Source: Sciurus carolinensis (taxonomy: Eukaryota > Chordata > Mammalia > Rodentia > Sciuridae). Taken from it: a stretch of DNA of 64,000 nt. The position numbers were made by a program, and so were the translations under genes. Under the pieces are notes generated by a model. That model saw only the letters and a program-made list of their open reading frames with translations. It was not told the origin of the DNA and did not search any database. Numbering within the stretch: position 1 is the first letter of the stretch; every line of letters begins with the position of its first letter. Positions 1 through 10,196 of the stretch are shown here, one piece after another. The stretch covers positions 11,569,015 through 11,633,014 of the forward strand of contig NC_062218.1 of the NCBI RefSeq assembly GCF_902686445.1, given 5' to 3'.

Positions 1-9
1 ATTCCATTT

Positions 10-262
10 TACTTTTTAAAATTTTTCTATTTTACTTTTTTATTAGAGCACTATAGTTACACATAGTAGTTGGTTTAATTTTGACAAAAATCACACCTGC
101 ATGGAACTTATTTGCTCCATTTCAGTCCCTGGTGCCCCGTTCCCTCCCTCTGTCCCTCCCCCTTTCCCTTCTCTTCTACTGGTCTTCCTTTCTCTCATTT
201 ATTCATGTTTGATTGGTGCTTTATAGACATACATAAAGGTGGGGTTTGGTTTACTTATGTTA
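10..262 (-). mobile_element. L1 3'UTR fragment, older subfamily
   Basis: A T-rich left edge is followed by a recognisable L1 3' end read in reverse: a segment resembling TAGTTACACATAGTAG, then a long pyrimidine tract of TCCCTCC type, then CATAAAGGTGGGGTTTGGTT. The order matches other minus-strand L1 ends in this window (35513, 36565, 57940), but the sequence differs enough to suggest another subfamily. No ORF2 sequence is present. Confidence 0.6.
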
Positions 263-540
263 GGAACTAAGCACACCTTTAGGGCCTGATCCATGGGGAC
301 ATCACCTGTTGACCTCACTGAACCCCAGCCATGTCCCAGGTCACCTAGCCCTTCACTCTCACCTGACAGTCAGGAGGCACACCTTTCCCCTTGCTGGGGT
401 GGTTCAGAGGAGGCCTAGAGAGGAGGTAGGATTTTCATCTTCACAGGGTTAAGGAAGCCAGGTCTACGTGGTGTCAGAGGTGACCACGTGGGGAGCCAAC
501 ATTCCCAATCACTGCCAGCAGACCTCCTCCACCACAGCGT
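263..540. other. Unique spacer, nothing recognised
   Basis: Moderately GC-rich sequence with no repeat, motif or convincing reading frame that I recognise. Confidence 0.5.
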
Positions 541-775
541 GCATGCTGGCACACAGTCTGTAATCCCAGCAGCTCTGGAGGCTGAGGCAGGAGGATTGCA
601 AATTCAAAGCCAGCCTCAACAATTTAGCAAGGCCATAAGGAACTTACTGATACCCTGTCTCAAAATAAATAATAATAATAATAATAAAAGGGCTGGAGAT
701 GTGGCTCAGTGGTTAAGTGTCCCTGAGTTCAATCTCTGGTACCAACAAAAAAGAAAGGAAAAGAAGAGAAAAGAC
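541..775 (+). mobile_element. B1-dID dimeric SINE
   Basis: The left half is a 7SL-derived B1 monomer, with TGTAATCCCAGCAGCT, GAGGCTGAGGCAGGAGGATT and GCCAGCCTCA visible. A linker with a (TAA)n run follows at about 666-687. The right half is an ID unit beginning GGGCTGGAGATGTGGCTCAG, which carries a pol III A box (GTGGCTCAGTGG) and a B-box-like GAGTTCAATC. It ends in an A-rich tail near 775. The B1+ID dimer is the main evidence for a sciurid-like genome. Confidence 0.88.
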
Positions 776-934
776 CTCTTCCACTAGAGAAGGAAAGAAG
801 ACAAATGAGAAACCTAAGTTAAAAGGAAGAAGAGTCTTAAAAAAGAGATGAAATCACTGTTAAATTGGAAAAAAAGAAAGAAAAAGAAAATTAAATTAAA
901 ATTAAATAATTTTATTTCTCTCTTTTTTTGTCTT

Positions 935-1146
935 TTTAAATTTTGGTAGTGGGGAGAGAACCTAGGAGTGATTTACACCTGGGATATATTCCCACCCTCT
1001 TTTCTTTAATCTCTTTTATTTTGAGACAGAGTTTTGCTAAGTTTCTTAGGGTCTCACGTGGTTGCCAAGTCTGGCCTTGAACTTCCAGTCTTCATGCCTC
1101 AGCCTCCCAGGTAGCTGGGATTACGGGAGTTCCCCACCATGCCCAG
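935..1146 (-). mobile_element. B1-dID dimeric SINE
   Basis: Reverse-strand copy. A diverged ID part (TTTTGGTAGTGGGGAGAGAACC) is followed by the reverse B1 part (GAGACAGAGTTTTGCTAAGT, CTGGCCTTGAACTTCCAGTC, GCTGGGATTACGGGAGTTCC, CCACCATGCCCAGC). It is more diverged than the copy at 541. Confidence 0.82.
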
Positions 1147-1385
1147 CAAAAAATATATTTTTAAAACTTTAATTCTTATAGAAATTCTGTGGTTAAAAAT
1201 TTTGATTATGCTTATTAAAAATGGTCACTACAATTTGTAATTTAGCTATGTGAAGACGTTTCTTCGGAAAGAAGGGAAGTTTCTGCTCTCTTCGATTTGG
1301 AAACCATGATGACTTTAGCAAGAAAGTGATTGGAAGGCCAGGGTGTAGGGGTGATGCTGTGGGATTAAGTGCATGGGATGTAAAT

Positions 1386-1760
1386 AATTTCCTGTAGCCA
1401 AGTTATGGAAGCAGCCCAGTTGCCCACGGCAGATGAATGCATGAATAAAATGTGGTGTACATACACCATGGAGCCTTACTCACCATAAAGACTAGAATTA
1501 CATCCTTTGCTGGTGAATGGATGGACGGAGAACATCACGGTAAGTGAAATAAGCCAGACTCACAAAAGTGCCAAATGGAAGTTAGAGAGACAAAAGGAAC
1601 AAGAAAGAGATCTGATGAAAATAGAAGGAAGTAAAGGGAAGGGATTTAATGGGAGAGAGGAGACAGGGAAAGGAAAGGGACTAGCGAATGAGATTGATCA
1701 AATTACTTATGTGCAGGTACAAATCTGTCACAGTGAATCCCACTGGTGACAGTAAAAAGT
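1386..1760 (+). mobile_element. L1 3' end, 5'-truncated
   Basis: Plus-strand L1 3' sequence covering the last part of ORF2 and the 3'UTR. Landmarks are CCCAGTTGCCCACGGCAGATG, GGAGCCTTACTCACCATAAA, GGTGAATGGATGGACGGAGA and AAGTGAAATAAGCCAGACTC. The same landmarks recur in L1-A at about 9350-9510. The reading frame over this part is a shadow of the element. Confidence 0.75.
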
Positions 1761-2588
1761 AGATGTTGAATATAAGGTGGTTTGTCCCCTTTATTGTTTG
1801 GTTTTGTGAAACTTGACTGTGAAAGACAGACCTAGGAAAATAGTTGGAGATTAACAGGATGTCTGTTATACAGGAAGAAAGGCTTTTAAATATGTTTACC
1901 CAATGAAGTAAATCTTCAGAGAAAAAGAGGCGAACAACTTCAGAACAGGAGTGATTGATTGTCAAAGTTCTCCAGGAGACCACAGGACTCCAATTACCAA
2001 GGGATTAGCCTTGACCAGGGACAGGCTTCTCCCTGAAGACGAATCACAAAGCAGAAGGAAGGCTGAGAGGAGAAACATGCTTTTAGTGGCAGGGGTCCAA
2101 TCAACAGAGGGCTCCCATGGTGATTTGGGGATTTTCTCAGTAGGTTAGAGGCACAGTAATTTTCTACCAGAACAGAGAAGGAAATGTAAGTGTTTTTAGG
2201 ATAGTCTATGACTGTTACAAGGAACAAATATAATTAAAGAGTGATTCTTTGATCAATAATTATAATAAATGGAAACAACACTGTCTTAAATACTTGCCCT
2301 CTCTGTGCATTCCTGCTATTTTGAAAAAGTATTTCTTTTCTTCTTTTGAAATGTTAAGGAGCATTAGTAAAATTGCCATGCTTTGCTAGTGGTTTTTAAA
2401 AAGCTAATTACATCTCTGTCATCTCCTAGGTTTTTTCAGCCAATTGCTACTAAGGTATTTTCAGCCAATTGCTACTATTTATTTGGGAAAATAAAAAGAA
2501 AGGCATATTTTCAACTCCACAATCACGGCATAAAATTCACTGACTAATATTTTTCTACCTCAATCCGTACTAGCTTACATCACTCCTC
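1761..2588. other. Unique AT-rich spacer
   Basis: No gene or known repeat recognised, apart from the 25-bp tandem duplication listed separately at 2429. Short frames on both strands look random. Confidence 0.5.
2429..2478. repeat. 25-bp tandem duplication
   Basis: Two head-to-tail copies (2429-2453 and 2454-2478) share the core TTTTCAGCCAATTGCTACTA and differ at about two positions. The sequence contains a CCAAT box core in each copy (CAGCCAATTG). Confidence 0.9.
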
Positions 2589-2657
2589 ATTGGCGATAAA
2601 TGTCATATCCCCTCCATTCCCCCTCTTCATTTATTTCCTTACATGTTTCCAGCCAAG
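2589..2657 (+). repeat. Diverged dispersed repeat, copy 1
   Basis: This segment starts ATTGGCGATAAATGTCAT and runs through a pyrimidine-rich stretch to TTCCTTACATGTTTCCAG. It resembles the segment at 4193-4262 in the same order, at roughly 70% identity by eye. I do not recognise the family. Confidence 0.5.
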
Positions 2658-3528
2658 CTCAGGTGTGCAGTGTCTTACATAGCAAGGGGTCCAGTCCTCT
2701 TCTGGGATCTGAGTTGCCAGTCAGTTGTGTAAGTGTCTGGGAGAGAGAATCAACAGGCCGGAGCTGGGAGACAGGGGAACACAGAGATAGCTTGCTACCC
2801 ACAGAGCAGGAAGCTGGGAAGAGAACTGACCTTGAAGATATGCAGGAGCTCAGAAGCCTGACTAGAAGGCACCTTGGCTGAAAAAGCATAAAAAGGGCAG
2901 TGGTCCTTTTAAAAGTCAAACGACTTAATTGAATAGTTCCTTAATTGAACAGTTCAATTAATGCTGATATCACCCTGGTAGCACAGGGATGTCTTCTATT
3001 GTCTATGACTGGACTGAGCTTGAGAGTTGTTCTGCATACATTTCCATTATGTGTCAGCATAATGAAGTGCACGAGTCACATACCGATATGTGCCTGACAT
3101 AATACAAAGCTCTCTACAGTGGTCACCACGAATTATAATTCAGTGCCACCCTTAATGTGAAGTCACATCTTGAACACTAGAGGCAAGCTGGAAGATGAAA
3201 CTGTGTGCTATCCCATGAGGTAGTAAAGCTTCTCTTCCTATTATTATTCTTTTCATGTCTTCAACCAAAAAGGACATCAATGGATGATCCTGGAAAAAGG
3301 TCTGGTAATCTTTGCCCTGTCCCCACTGACGATTTAGTTCAGAGTTTCTTCAAGTCACTTGATGTTTTCAGAGCTCAAACTTTCCTAAAAGGAGGAATTA
3401 AATTAGAATTTTGATTTGCTGAGTTTCAAAGATATAATGCAAGTGTTGGACTGAAACATAAACTCACATATACACTTGCAGATTTCAGAAACTTCATGAG
3501 TCACCACAGTGTACTTATGATGCTATTG
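2658..3528. other. Unique spacer
   Basis: No known element seen, apart from the 16-bp tandem repeat and palindrome at 2924-2961. Short frames on both strands are without recognisable domains. Confidence 0.45.
2924..2961. repeat. 16-bp tandem duplication overlapping a perfect palindrome
   Basis: CTTAATTGAATAGTTC (2924-2939) is repeated as CTTAATTGAACAGTTC (2940-2955) with one mismatch. The second copy joins downstream bases to form a perfect 10-bp inverted repeat: TTAATTGAAC (2941-2950), one spacer base, GTTCAATTAA (2952-2961). Confidence 0.9.
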
Positions 3529-3960
3529 TGAATTGAATTGTCACCCCCACAAAAAGTATGAATAAGTCCTAACCGCAGGACCTGAAAATGTGATCTTGTT
3601 TGGAAATAAAGTCTTTGCAGATATAATTAAGTTAAAATGGAGAGAGGAAGGGAGGGACATCCTAAATCCAGTATGACTAGTGAACTTACAAAGAGAGAAG
3701 AGACACACACGCAGAGGACGGACATGTGAAGATGGAGGAAGAGATTGAACAGAGGCACCTACAAACCAAGAAATGCCAGGTGTTTCTAGAAGCCACCAGA
3801 AGCCAGAAGAAGAAAGAAAGACCCTACCTTGGAGATGTCCAAGAGAGCCATGACTCTGCCAACCCCTTGATTTCAGACTTCTGGCCTCCAGTGGTTTTCT
3901 TCCTCCTCGTTTGTGGTACATTTTAATGACAGTAGGAGGAATCTAGTACAGACCCCTTGG
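3529..3960 (+). mobile_element. MLT1-type solo LTR (ERVL-MaLR)
   Basis: The order of conserved blocks matches MLT1 LTRs: GAATTGTCACCCCCACAAAA, AAGTCCTAACCGCAGGACCT, AATGTGATCTTGTTTGGAAA, CTTTGCAGATATAATTAAGT, TCCAGTATGACTAGTG, CTACAAACCAAGAAATGCCA, TTGATTTCAGACTTCTGGCC and GTTTGTGGTACATTTTAATG. No internal retroviral sequence flanks it, so it is a solo LTR. The part before the 3' edge, usually holding the polyadenylation signal, is partly lost. Frames on both strands here are shadows. Confidence 0.82.
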
Positions 3961-4485
3961 TAAGAAGCCCTAATAAAGCAGCCATAAAGTATCTCTGCCT
4001 TTCACGCCAGCACACACTCCACCAACAAATGCCCTTAACTTGACCTACAAGCTGCATCCGGAGCCTAACCATCTGCACTAACTCCAACTCCAATTCTCCA
4101 TTTCAATCCACTGTCAATCATCTCTTCTAGAAGATACTTCTCTACTTTGGCAAGGTTCTAGGCTAGGTACCAGGCTGGCTGCACCATTACTTATTGACGA
4201 TAAATGTCATGTTCCCTTTTCTACCCACTCCTTTATCTTCTTCCTTACTTGTTGCCATTCAGTACAGACATGTTTTCCTGTCCTTGGCATTTACATCTCT
4301 TTGTTCTCAACCAGGGATTGATAAACTAGGGTACAGGTTCCACCCACAGAAATACAAGTTGGGGGATTTTCCAGGGGACCTCCAGGCCCAGCAGGCTTTT
4401 ATCTACTGTGCCTCAACCAGTGCTGAGGCTCCAGGAGATGGCATCTAAGCTGCTAAGACAAGCTGCAACTCCTCCTGTTTGTATC
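3961..4485. other. Unique spacer
   Basis: No known element recognised apart from the diverged repeat copy at 4193. The 84-codon frame here has no recognisable domain. Confidence 0.4.
4193..4262 (+). repeat. Diverged dispersed repeat, copy 2
   Basis: ATTGACGATAAATGTCATGT followed by a pyrimidine-rich run and CTTCCTTACTTGTTGCCA. It is collinear with 2589-2657. The two copies lie on either side of the MLT1 LTR, about 1.6 kb apart. Confidence 0.5.
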
Positions 4486-4703
4486 CTTTGTTCTTTTTAT
4501 TGTCTCCCTGAGGTGAACCCAGGGGTGCTCTACCACTGAGGTACATCCCCAGTCCTATTTATTTATTTATTTGTTTATTTTACTTTATTTTTTTGAGACA
4601 GAGTCTTGCTAAGTTACTGATACTGGTTCAAACCTGTGATCCTTCTGTCTCAGCCCCCAACTCATATCGAGGGACTTTAAGAGTGTGTCACCAGTGTCCC
4701 TAA
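4486..4703 (-). mobile_element. B1-dID SINE, interrupted at its 5' end by L1-A
   Basis: Reverse ID part (GGTGAACCCAGGGGTGCTCT, ACCACTGAGGTACATCCCCA), then a (TTTA)n linker, then the reverse B1 part (GAGACAGAGTCTTGCTAAGT, CTGTCTCAGCC). It ends in GAGTGTGTCACCAGTGTCCC, the diverged form of the usual B1 end. A related string, GAGTGCACCACCATGACC, lies at 9793-9810 immediately after L1-A, so the L1 appears to have inserted in the SINE. Confidence 0.82.
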
Positions 4704-4788
4704 CAAACAAAGATGCTATTTTGATACAATCCAATGACAGAATGGCAGTAGAAATGACAGGAAATAGTTTAGAATCTGCATAATTAAA

Positions 4789-5616
4789 ATGATCCGTGAA
4801 GCAAAAGACGAGATAAGAGAGCAAATGCAGGCAATGCATGATCATTCCAGTAAACAGTTAAAAGAGCAAATGCAGGAAGCACAAGAACACTTCAATAAAG
4901 AGATAGAGATTCTGGAAAAGAACCAAAAAGAAATACTTGAAATGAAAGAAATGATAAACCAAATTAAAAACTCAATAGAAAGCACCACCAACAGAATAGA
5001 TCTCGTGGAAGACAGAATCTCACACAATGAAGACAAAATATTTAATCTTGAAAATAAAGTTGACCAAACTGAGAACATGATAAGAAATCGTGAATGGAAC
5101 CTCCAAGAATTATGGGTTACCATGAAAAGACCAAATTTAAGAATGACTGGGATTGAGGGAGGCACAGAGATACAAACCAAAATAATATCAGAAAATTTCC
5201 AAAAGCTGAAAAATGAAATGGAAAATCAAATACAAGAGGCTTACAGAATACCAGGTGCACAAAATTACAACAGGTTCACACCAAGGCACATTATAATGAA
5301 AATACCTCACATACAAAATAAAGATAGGATTTTAAAGACTGCGAGAGAAAAGCATCAAATTACTTATAGGGGGAAACCAATACAGATATTAGCAGATTTC
5401 TCAGCCCAGACCCTAAAAGCAAGAATGGCCTGGAACAATATATTTCAAGCTCTGAAAGAACTTGGATGCCAACCAAGAATCCTATACCCAGCAAAACTAA
5501 CCTTCAGATTTGACAATGAAATAAATTTTTTCCATGATAAACAAAAGTTAAAAGAATTTACAAATAACCTGCTGTACAGAACATTCTCAGCAAAATATTT
5601 CATGAGGAGGAAGTGA
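4789..5616 (+). pseudogene. LINE-1 ORF1 remnant (L1-A)
   Basis: An open frame of 275 codons encodes most of an ORF1p-like RNA-binding protein. Residues about 5-110 are a lysine- and glutamate-rich coiled coil typical of the trimerisation domain, with the phrase KEQMQ/REQMQ repeated early. An RRM-like middle follows (LRMTGIEGG near 117), then the conserved C-terminal domain (TPRHIIMKIP, ILADFSAQTLKARMAWN, QPRILYPAKLTFRF). The methionine used here is internal. The same frame reads back towards 4706 only with a stop and a shift, so the real start was lost to 5' truncation. Compared with the L1-B copy, about ten residues are missing between EIQTK and SENFQ. The protein would bind L1 RNA in a working element. 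Confidence 0.9.
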
Positions 5617-5709
5617 AAAACAACAAGTCAGCAAAGGGAGTAACTACCCTAAAGGAAAAGCCAAAAAAAGGAGAAACCAAGTCAAGTTGAAAACCAAAAA
5701 TAAGCCAAA

Positions 5710-8700
5710 ATGACCAGGAATACAAATCATATCACAATAATAACCCTGAATGTTAGTGGCCTAAATGCATTAATCAAAAGATATAGACTGGTAGTTTGGA
5801 TTAAAAAGAAAGACCCAAAAAATACTGCCTTCAAGAGACTCATCTCATAGAAAAAGACATCCACAGACTAAAGTTGAAAAATGGGGAAAAACATATCATG
5901 CACATGGACTCAGTAAAAAAGCAGGGGTCTCCATCCTCATATCAGATAAAGTGGACTTCAAACCTAAGTTAGAAGGGATAAAGAAGGATGTTTCATACTG
6001 CTTAAAGGAAGCATAAAACAGCATGACATAACAATTTTAAATATTTATACCCCAAACAATGGAGCATGTATGTACATCAAACAAATCCTTCTCAATTTTA
6101 AGAATCAAATAGACCAAACTACAATAATAATGGGGGACTTTAACACACTGCTTTCACCACTGGATAGCTCCTCCAAACAATAACTGATCAAAGAAACTAT
6201 AGAACTAAATAATACAATCAATGATATAGACTTAATAGATATTTACAGAGTATCTCATCCATAATCAAGTGAATATACTTTCTTCTCAGTAGCTCATGGA
6301 TCCTTCTCCAAAATAGACCATATGCTATGCCACAAGGAAGTCATTAGTAAATACAAAAAAATAGAGATACTACCTTGTATCCTATCAGACTATAATGGAA
6401 TGGAATTAGAAATCAATGATAAAATAGCAAACAAAAACTACTCCTACTAATGGAGACTAAATAATATGCTATTGAATGATGCAATGATAACAGAAGACAT
6501 CAGGGAAGAAATACAAAAATTCTTAGAGGTAAATGAGAACAATGACACAACATATCAAAATCAAAATCTCTGGGACACTCTGAAAGCAGTACTAAGAGGA
6601 AAGTTCATTGCATTGAGCTCATACATTAAAAAAATAAAAAGTCAGCAACTAAATGACCTAACATTACATCTCAAAGTACTAGAAAAAGAAGAACAGATCA
6701 ACACCAAAAATAGTAGAATACAGGAAATAATTAAAATCAGAGCTGAAATCAATGAAATTGAAACAAGAGAAACAATTAAAAAAATTGACAAAACAAAAAG
6801 TTGGTTCTTTGAAAAAGTAAACAAAATTGGTGAACCCTTAGCCACACTAATGAAGAGGAGAGAGAAAACACAAATTACTAGAATTTGTGATGAAAAAGGA
6901 AAGATCACAACAGACACCATTAAAATACATAACATAATTATAATCTACTTTGAAAATCTAAACTCAAACAAAATAGAAAACATCAAAGCTATTAAAAAAT
7001 TTTTAGAGACATATGATCTTCCCAAACTGAATCAGGAAGAATACACAATTTAAGCAGATCAATTTCAAGCACCAAAATAGAAGAAGCCATCAAAAGCCTA
7101 CCAACCAAGAAAAGGCCAGGAGCAGAAGAATTCTCAGCCAAAATCTGTAAGATTTAAATAAGAACTAATACCAATATTCCTCAAGGTATTCCAGGTAATA
7201 GAAAAGGAGGGAACCCTTCCAAATTCATTCTATGAGGCTAGTATCACTCTGATACCAAAACCAGAAAAAGATTCATCGAGTAATGAAAACTTTATACCAA
7301 TATCCCTGCTGAACATAGATGCAAAAATCCTTAACAAAATATTGGAAAATTACATACAAAAATATATTAAAAAGAGTGCACCATAATCAAGTGGGATTTA
7401 TCCCAAGGATGCAAGGTTGGTTGAACATCCAGAAATCAATAAATGCAATTCATTACATCCATCAATAGACTTAAAGTTACGAATCATGTGATTATTTCAA
7501 TAGTGCTGAGAAAACATTTGATAAAATACAGCACCCTTTCATGCTTAAAACACTAGAAAAAATAGGAATAGTAGGAACATACCTCAACATTGTAAAGGCT
7601 ACCTATACTAAGCCCACAGCCAACATCATTCTTAATGGAGATAAACTGAAAGCATTTCCTGTAAAAACTGGAACAAGACAGAGATGACCTCTTTCACCAC
7701 TTTTATTCAACATCATCTTTGAAACACTAGCCAGAGAAATTAGACAGACCAAAGAAATTAAAGGGATACAAATAGGAAAAGAAGAACTCAAGCTGTCACT
7801 ATTTGCCAAAGACATGATTCTATATTTAGAGGATCCAAAAAACTTCACTAGAAAACTTCCAGAACTCATAAATGAATTCAGCAAAGTTGCAAGATATACA
7901 ATCAATATGCATAAATCTAATGTATTTCTATTCATAAGTGATGAATTTTCTGAAAGAGAAATTAGGAAAACCAATCCATTCACAATAGCCTCAAAAAAAA
8001 AAATAAAATAAAATACTTGGGAATCGTCTAACAAAAGAGGTGAAAGACCTCTACAACAAAAACTACAGAACACTGAACAAAGTAATTGAAGAAAACCTTA
8101 GAAGATGGAAAGATCTTCCATGTTCTTGTATAAGCAGAATTAATATTGTCAAAATGGCCATTCTACCAAAGACACTACACAGATTCAATGCAAGTCCAAT
8201 TAAAATCCCAATGACATTCCTCATAGAAATAGATAAAGCAAACATGAACTTCATTTGGAAGAATGAAAGACCCTGAATAGCCAAAACAATCCAGAGCAGG
8301 AAAAGTGAAGCAGGAGGTATCACAATATCTGTACTACAGAGCAATAGTAACAAAAATGGCATGGTATTGGCACCAAAATAGTCAGGCAGACGAATAGAAT
8401 AGAAGAATACAATATACAATACAATACAGAATAAAAGACAGAGAGATGAACCCACATAAATATAGTCACCTCATACTAGACAAAGGAGCCAAAAACATAC
8501 AATGGAGTAAAGATAGACTGTTCAACAAATGGTATGGGGAAAACTGGAAATCCATATGCAGTAAAATGAAATTAAACCTCTCTCACCCTGCACAAAACTC
8601 AACTCAAAATGGATCAAACTTAGGAATTAGACCAGAGACCCTGCACCTTATAGAAGACAAAGTAGGCCTGAATCTTCATCATGTTTGCTTAGGATCAGAC

Positions 8701-9349
8701 TTCCTCAACAAGACTACCTAAGCACAAGAAATCAAAACAAGAATCATAAATGGGATGAACTCAAACTAAAAAGCTTTTTCTCAGCAAAGAATACAATCGA
8801 TAATGTGAAAAGAGAACCCACAGAGTGGGAAAAAATCTTTTCCACACACACTTCAGATAGAGCAATTATCTCCAAAATTTTTAAAGAAATAACAAAAGTT
8901 TACACCAAAAATACAAAGAATACAATCAATAAGTGGGTCAAGGAACTGGACAGACACTATACAGAACAAGACATACAGGTGATTAATAAATATATGAAAT
9001 AGTGCTCATCATCCCTAGTAATTAGAGAAATGCAAATTAAAACTACCCTAAGATTTCATCTAACTCCAATTAGGATGGCTATTATCAAGAACACAAATAA
9101 TAATAAGTGTTGGCATGGATATGGAGAAAAAGGCACACTTTTACATTGCTGGTGGAGTTGCAGATTGTTGCAACCACTCTGGAAAGCAGTGTGGAGAATC
9201 CTCAGAAAAGTTGGAATGGACCCACCTTTTGACCTAGTTATCCCACTCCTCGATTTATACCCAAAGAACTTAAAATTAGCATACTACGGTAACGTAGCCA
9301 CATTAATGTTTTTAGCAGCTCAATTCACAATAGCTAGATTGTGGAACTA
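5710..9349 (+). pseudogene. LINE-1 ORF2 remnant (endonuclease-reverse transcriptase), L1-A
   Basis: An ATG at 5710 opens the frame with MTRNTNHITIITLNVSGLNA, the APE-type endonuclease start. A stop at 5848-5850 follows a frameshift, and the next motif, QETHL, is read in another frame at 5832-5846. The original frame resumes at MGDFNT (6130-6147), with an in-frame stop at 6181. The endonuclease SDH motif reads SDY at 6385-6393. The linker is open from 6466 to 7053. The reverse transcriptase is broken by frameshifts, and its catalytic FADD box reads FAKD at 7802-7813. The C-terminal Cys-rich motif reads [18 protein letters not shown] near 9108, with tyrosine in place of one expected cysteine. 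These losses would abolish nicking and reverse transcription. Confidence 0.92.
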
Positions 9350-9825
9350 ACCTAGATGCCCTTCAACAGATGAATGACTAAAGAAACTGTGGTATATATA
9401 CACAATGGAATATTATTCAGTCATACAGAAGAATAATATTATGGCATTTGCAAATAAATAAGTGGATTTGGAGAATATCATGCTAAGTGAAATAAGCCAA
9501 TCCCAAAAAACTAAAGGCCGAATGTTTTCCCTGATAAGTGGATGATGAAATATAATGGGGGTGGAGAGTGAGAGAAGAATGGAGGAACTTTAGATTATGT
9601 AGAAGGAAATGAGAGGGAGGGAGTATGAAAAATGGTGAAATGAGACAGACATCATTACCCTATGTACGTGTATGATTACATGAATGGTATGAATCTACAT
9701 CATGTACAACCATGTAAATAAAATGATGTACTCCTTTTGTGTACAATGAATCAAAATACAGTCTGTAAAAAATAAATAATTTTCTAAAAAAAGAGTGCAC
9801 CACCATGACCAACTACAACTTTTGT

Positions 9826-10196
9826 TCTTAAATTTTTATTGGAACATCACTGTGTGCATTCGTTTACATATTGTCTTTTGTCTGGTTACTTTCAGGCTTC
9901 AACAGCAAAGCTAGTAACTGCAACGGAGACCTAATGGCCCACAAAGCTGAAACCTTTTTTTTTTTTTTTTTTTTTTTGGTGGTGGTACTGGGGACTGTAC
10001 CACTGAACTACATCCCTCTCCATGTTCACATTTTATTTTGAGACAATCTCCCTAAGTTTCCCAGGTTGGCCTCAAAGATGCTATCATCCTGCTTCAGTCT
10101 TCCAAGTAGCTGGGATGATAGGCATGTGCCCCCACGCCCAGCCAAAACTATTATCTGGACATTTACAGAAAATGTTTGCCACCTGGTTTAGGCAAT
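9826..10196 (-). mobile_element. Ancient non-autonomous DNA transposon (hAT-like, type 1), split by a SINE
   Basis: 9826-9957 and 10148-10196 form one element interrupted by the SINE at 9958. Left part: TTTTTATTGGAACATCACTG, TGTGCATTCGTTTACATATT, AACGGAGACCTAATGGCCCA. Right part: AACTATTATCTGGACATTTA, CAGAAAATGTTTGCCACC. I recognise this arrangement from a common mammalian repeat of about 200 bp whose ends carry AGTTTGCCAACC-like sequence. Two further copies lie at 11824 and 35243. The hAT assignment is tentative. Confidence 0.68.
9958..10147 (-). mobile_element. B1-dID SINE inside a DNA transposon
   Basis: A T run (9957-9976, the reversed A tail) is followed by GGTGGTGGTACTGGGGACTG and ACCACTGAACTACATCCCTC (reverse ID), then GAGACAATCTCCCTAAGTTT and AGCTGGGATGATAGGCATGT (reverse B1), ending CCCCACGCCCAGCC. 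It separates two halves of the element at 9826-10196. Flanks GCTGAAAC and GCCAAAAC are weakly similar and may be a decayed target-site duplication. Confidence 0.88.

Larger units (their letters stand above)
4704..9790 (+). mobile_element. LINE-1 copy A, 5'-truncated within ORF1, otherwise complete to its A-rich tail
   Basis: About 5.1 kb, collinear with a LINE-1. It starts inside the ORF1 N-terminal region, continues through ORF1 and ORF2 (endonuclease, reverse transcriptase, C-terminal Cys-rich region) and a 3'UTR, and ends at an A-rich tail (about 9766-9792). The 3' landmarks GCTAAGTGAAATAAGCCAAT and TGTGTACAATGAATCAAAAT are shared with the other L1 ends in the window. Flanks 4681-4700 and 9793-9810 are similar and probably represent a diverged target-site duplication. 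The 5'UTR is absent, both frames are damaged and catalytic residues are changed, so it cannot be autonomous. Confidence 0.93.

Noticed and set aside
488..787. 99-codon frame with a poly-asparagine run
   Set aside because: It is the B1-dID SINE and its (TAA)n linker read as protein.
3541..3926. 126- and 66-codon frames on opposite strands
   Set aside because: They lie wholly within the MLT1 solo LTR.
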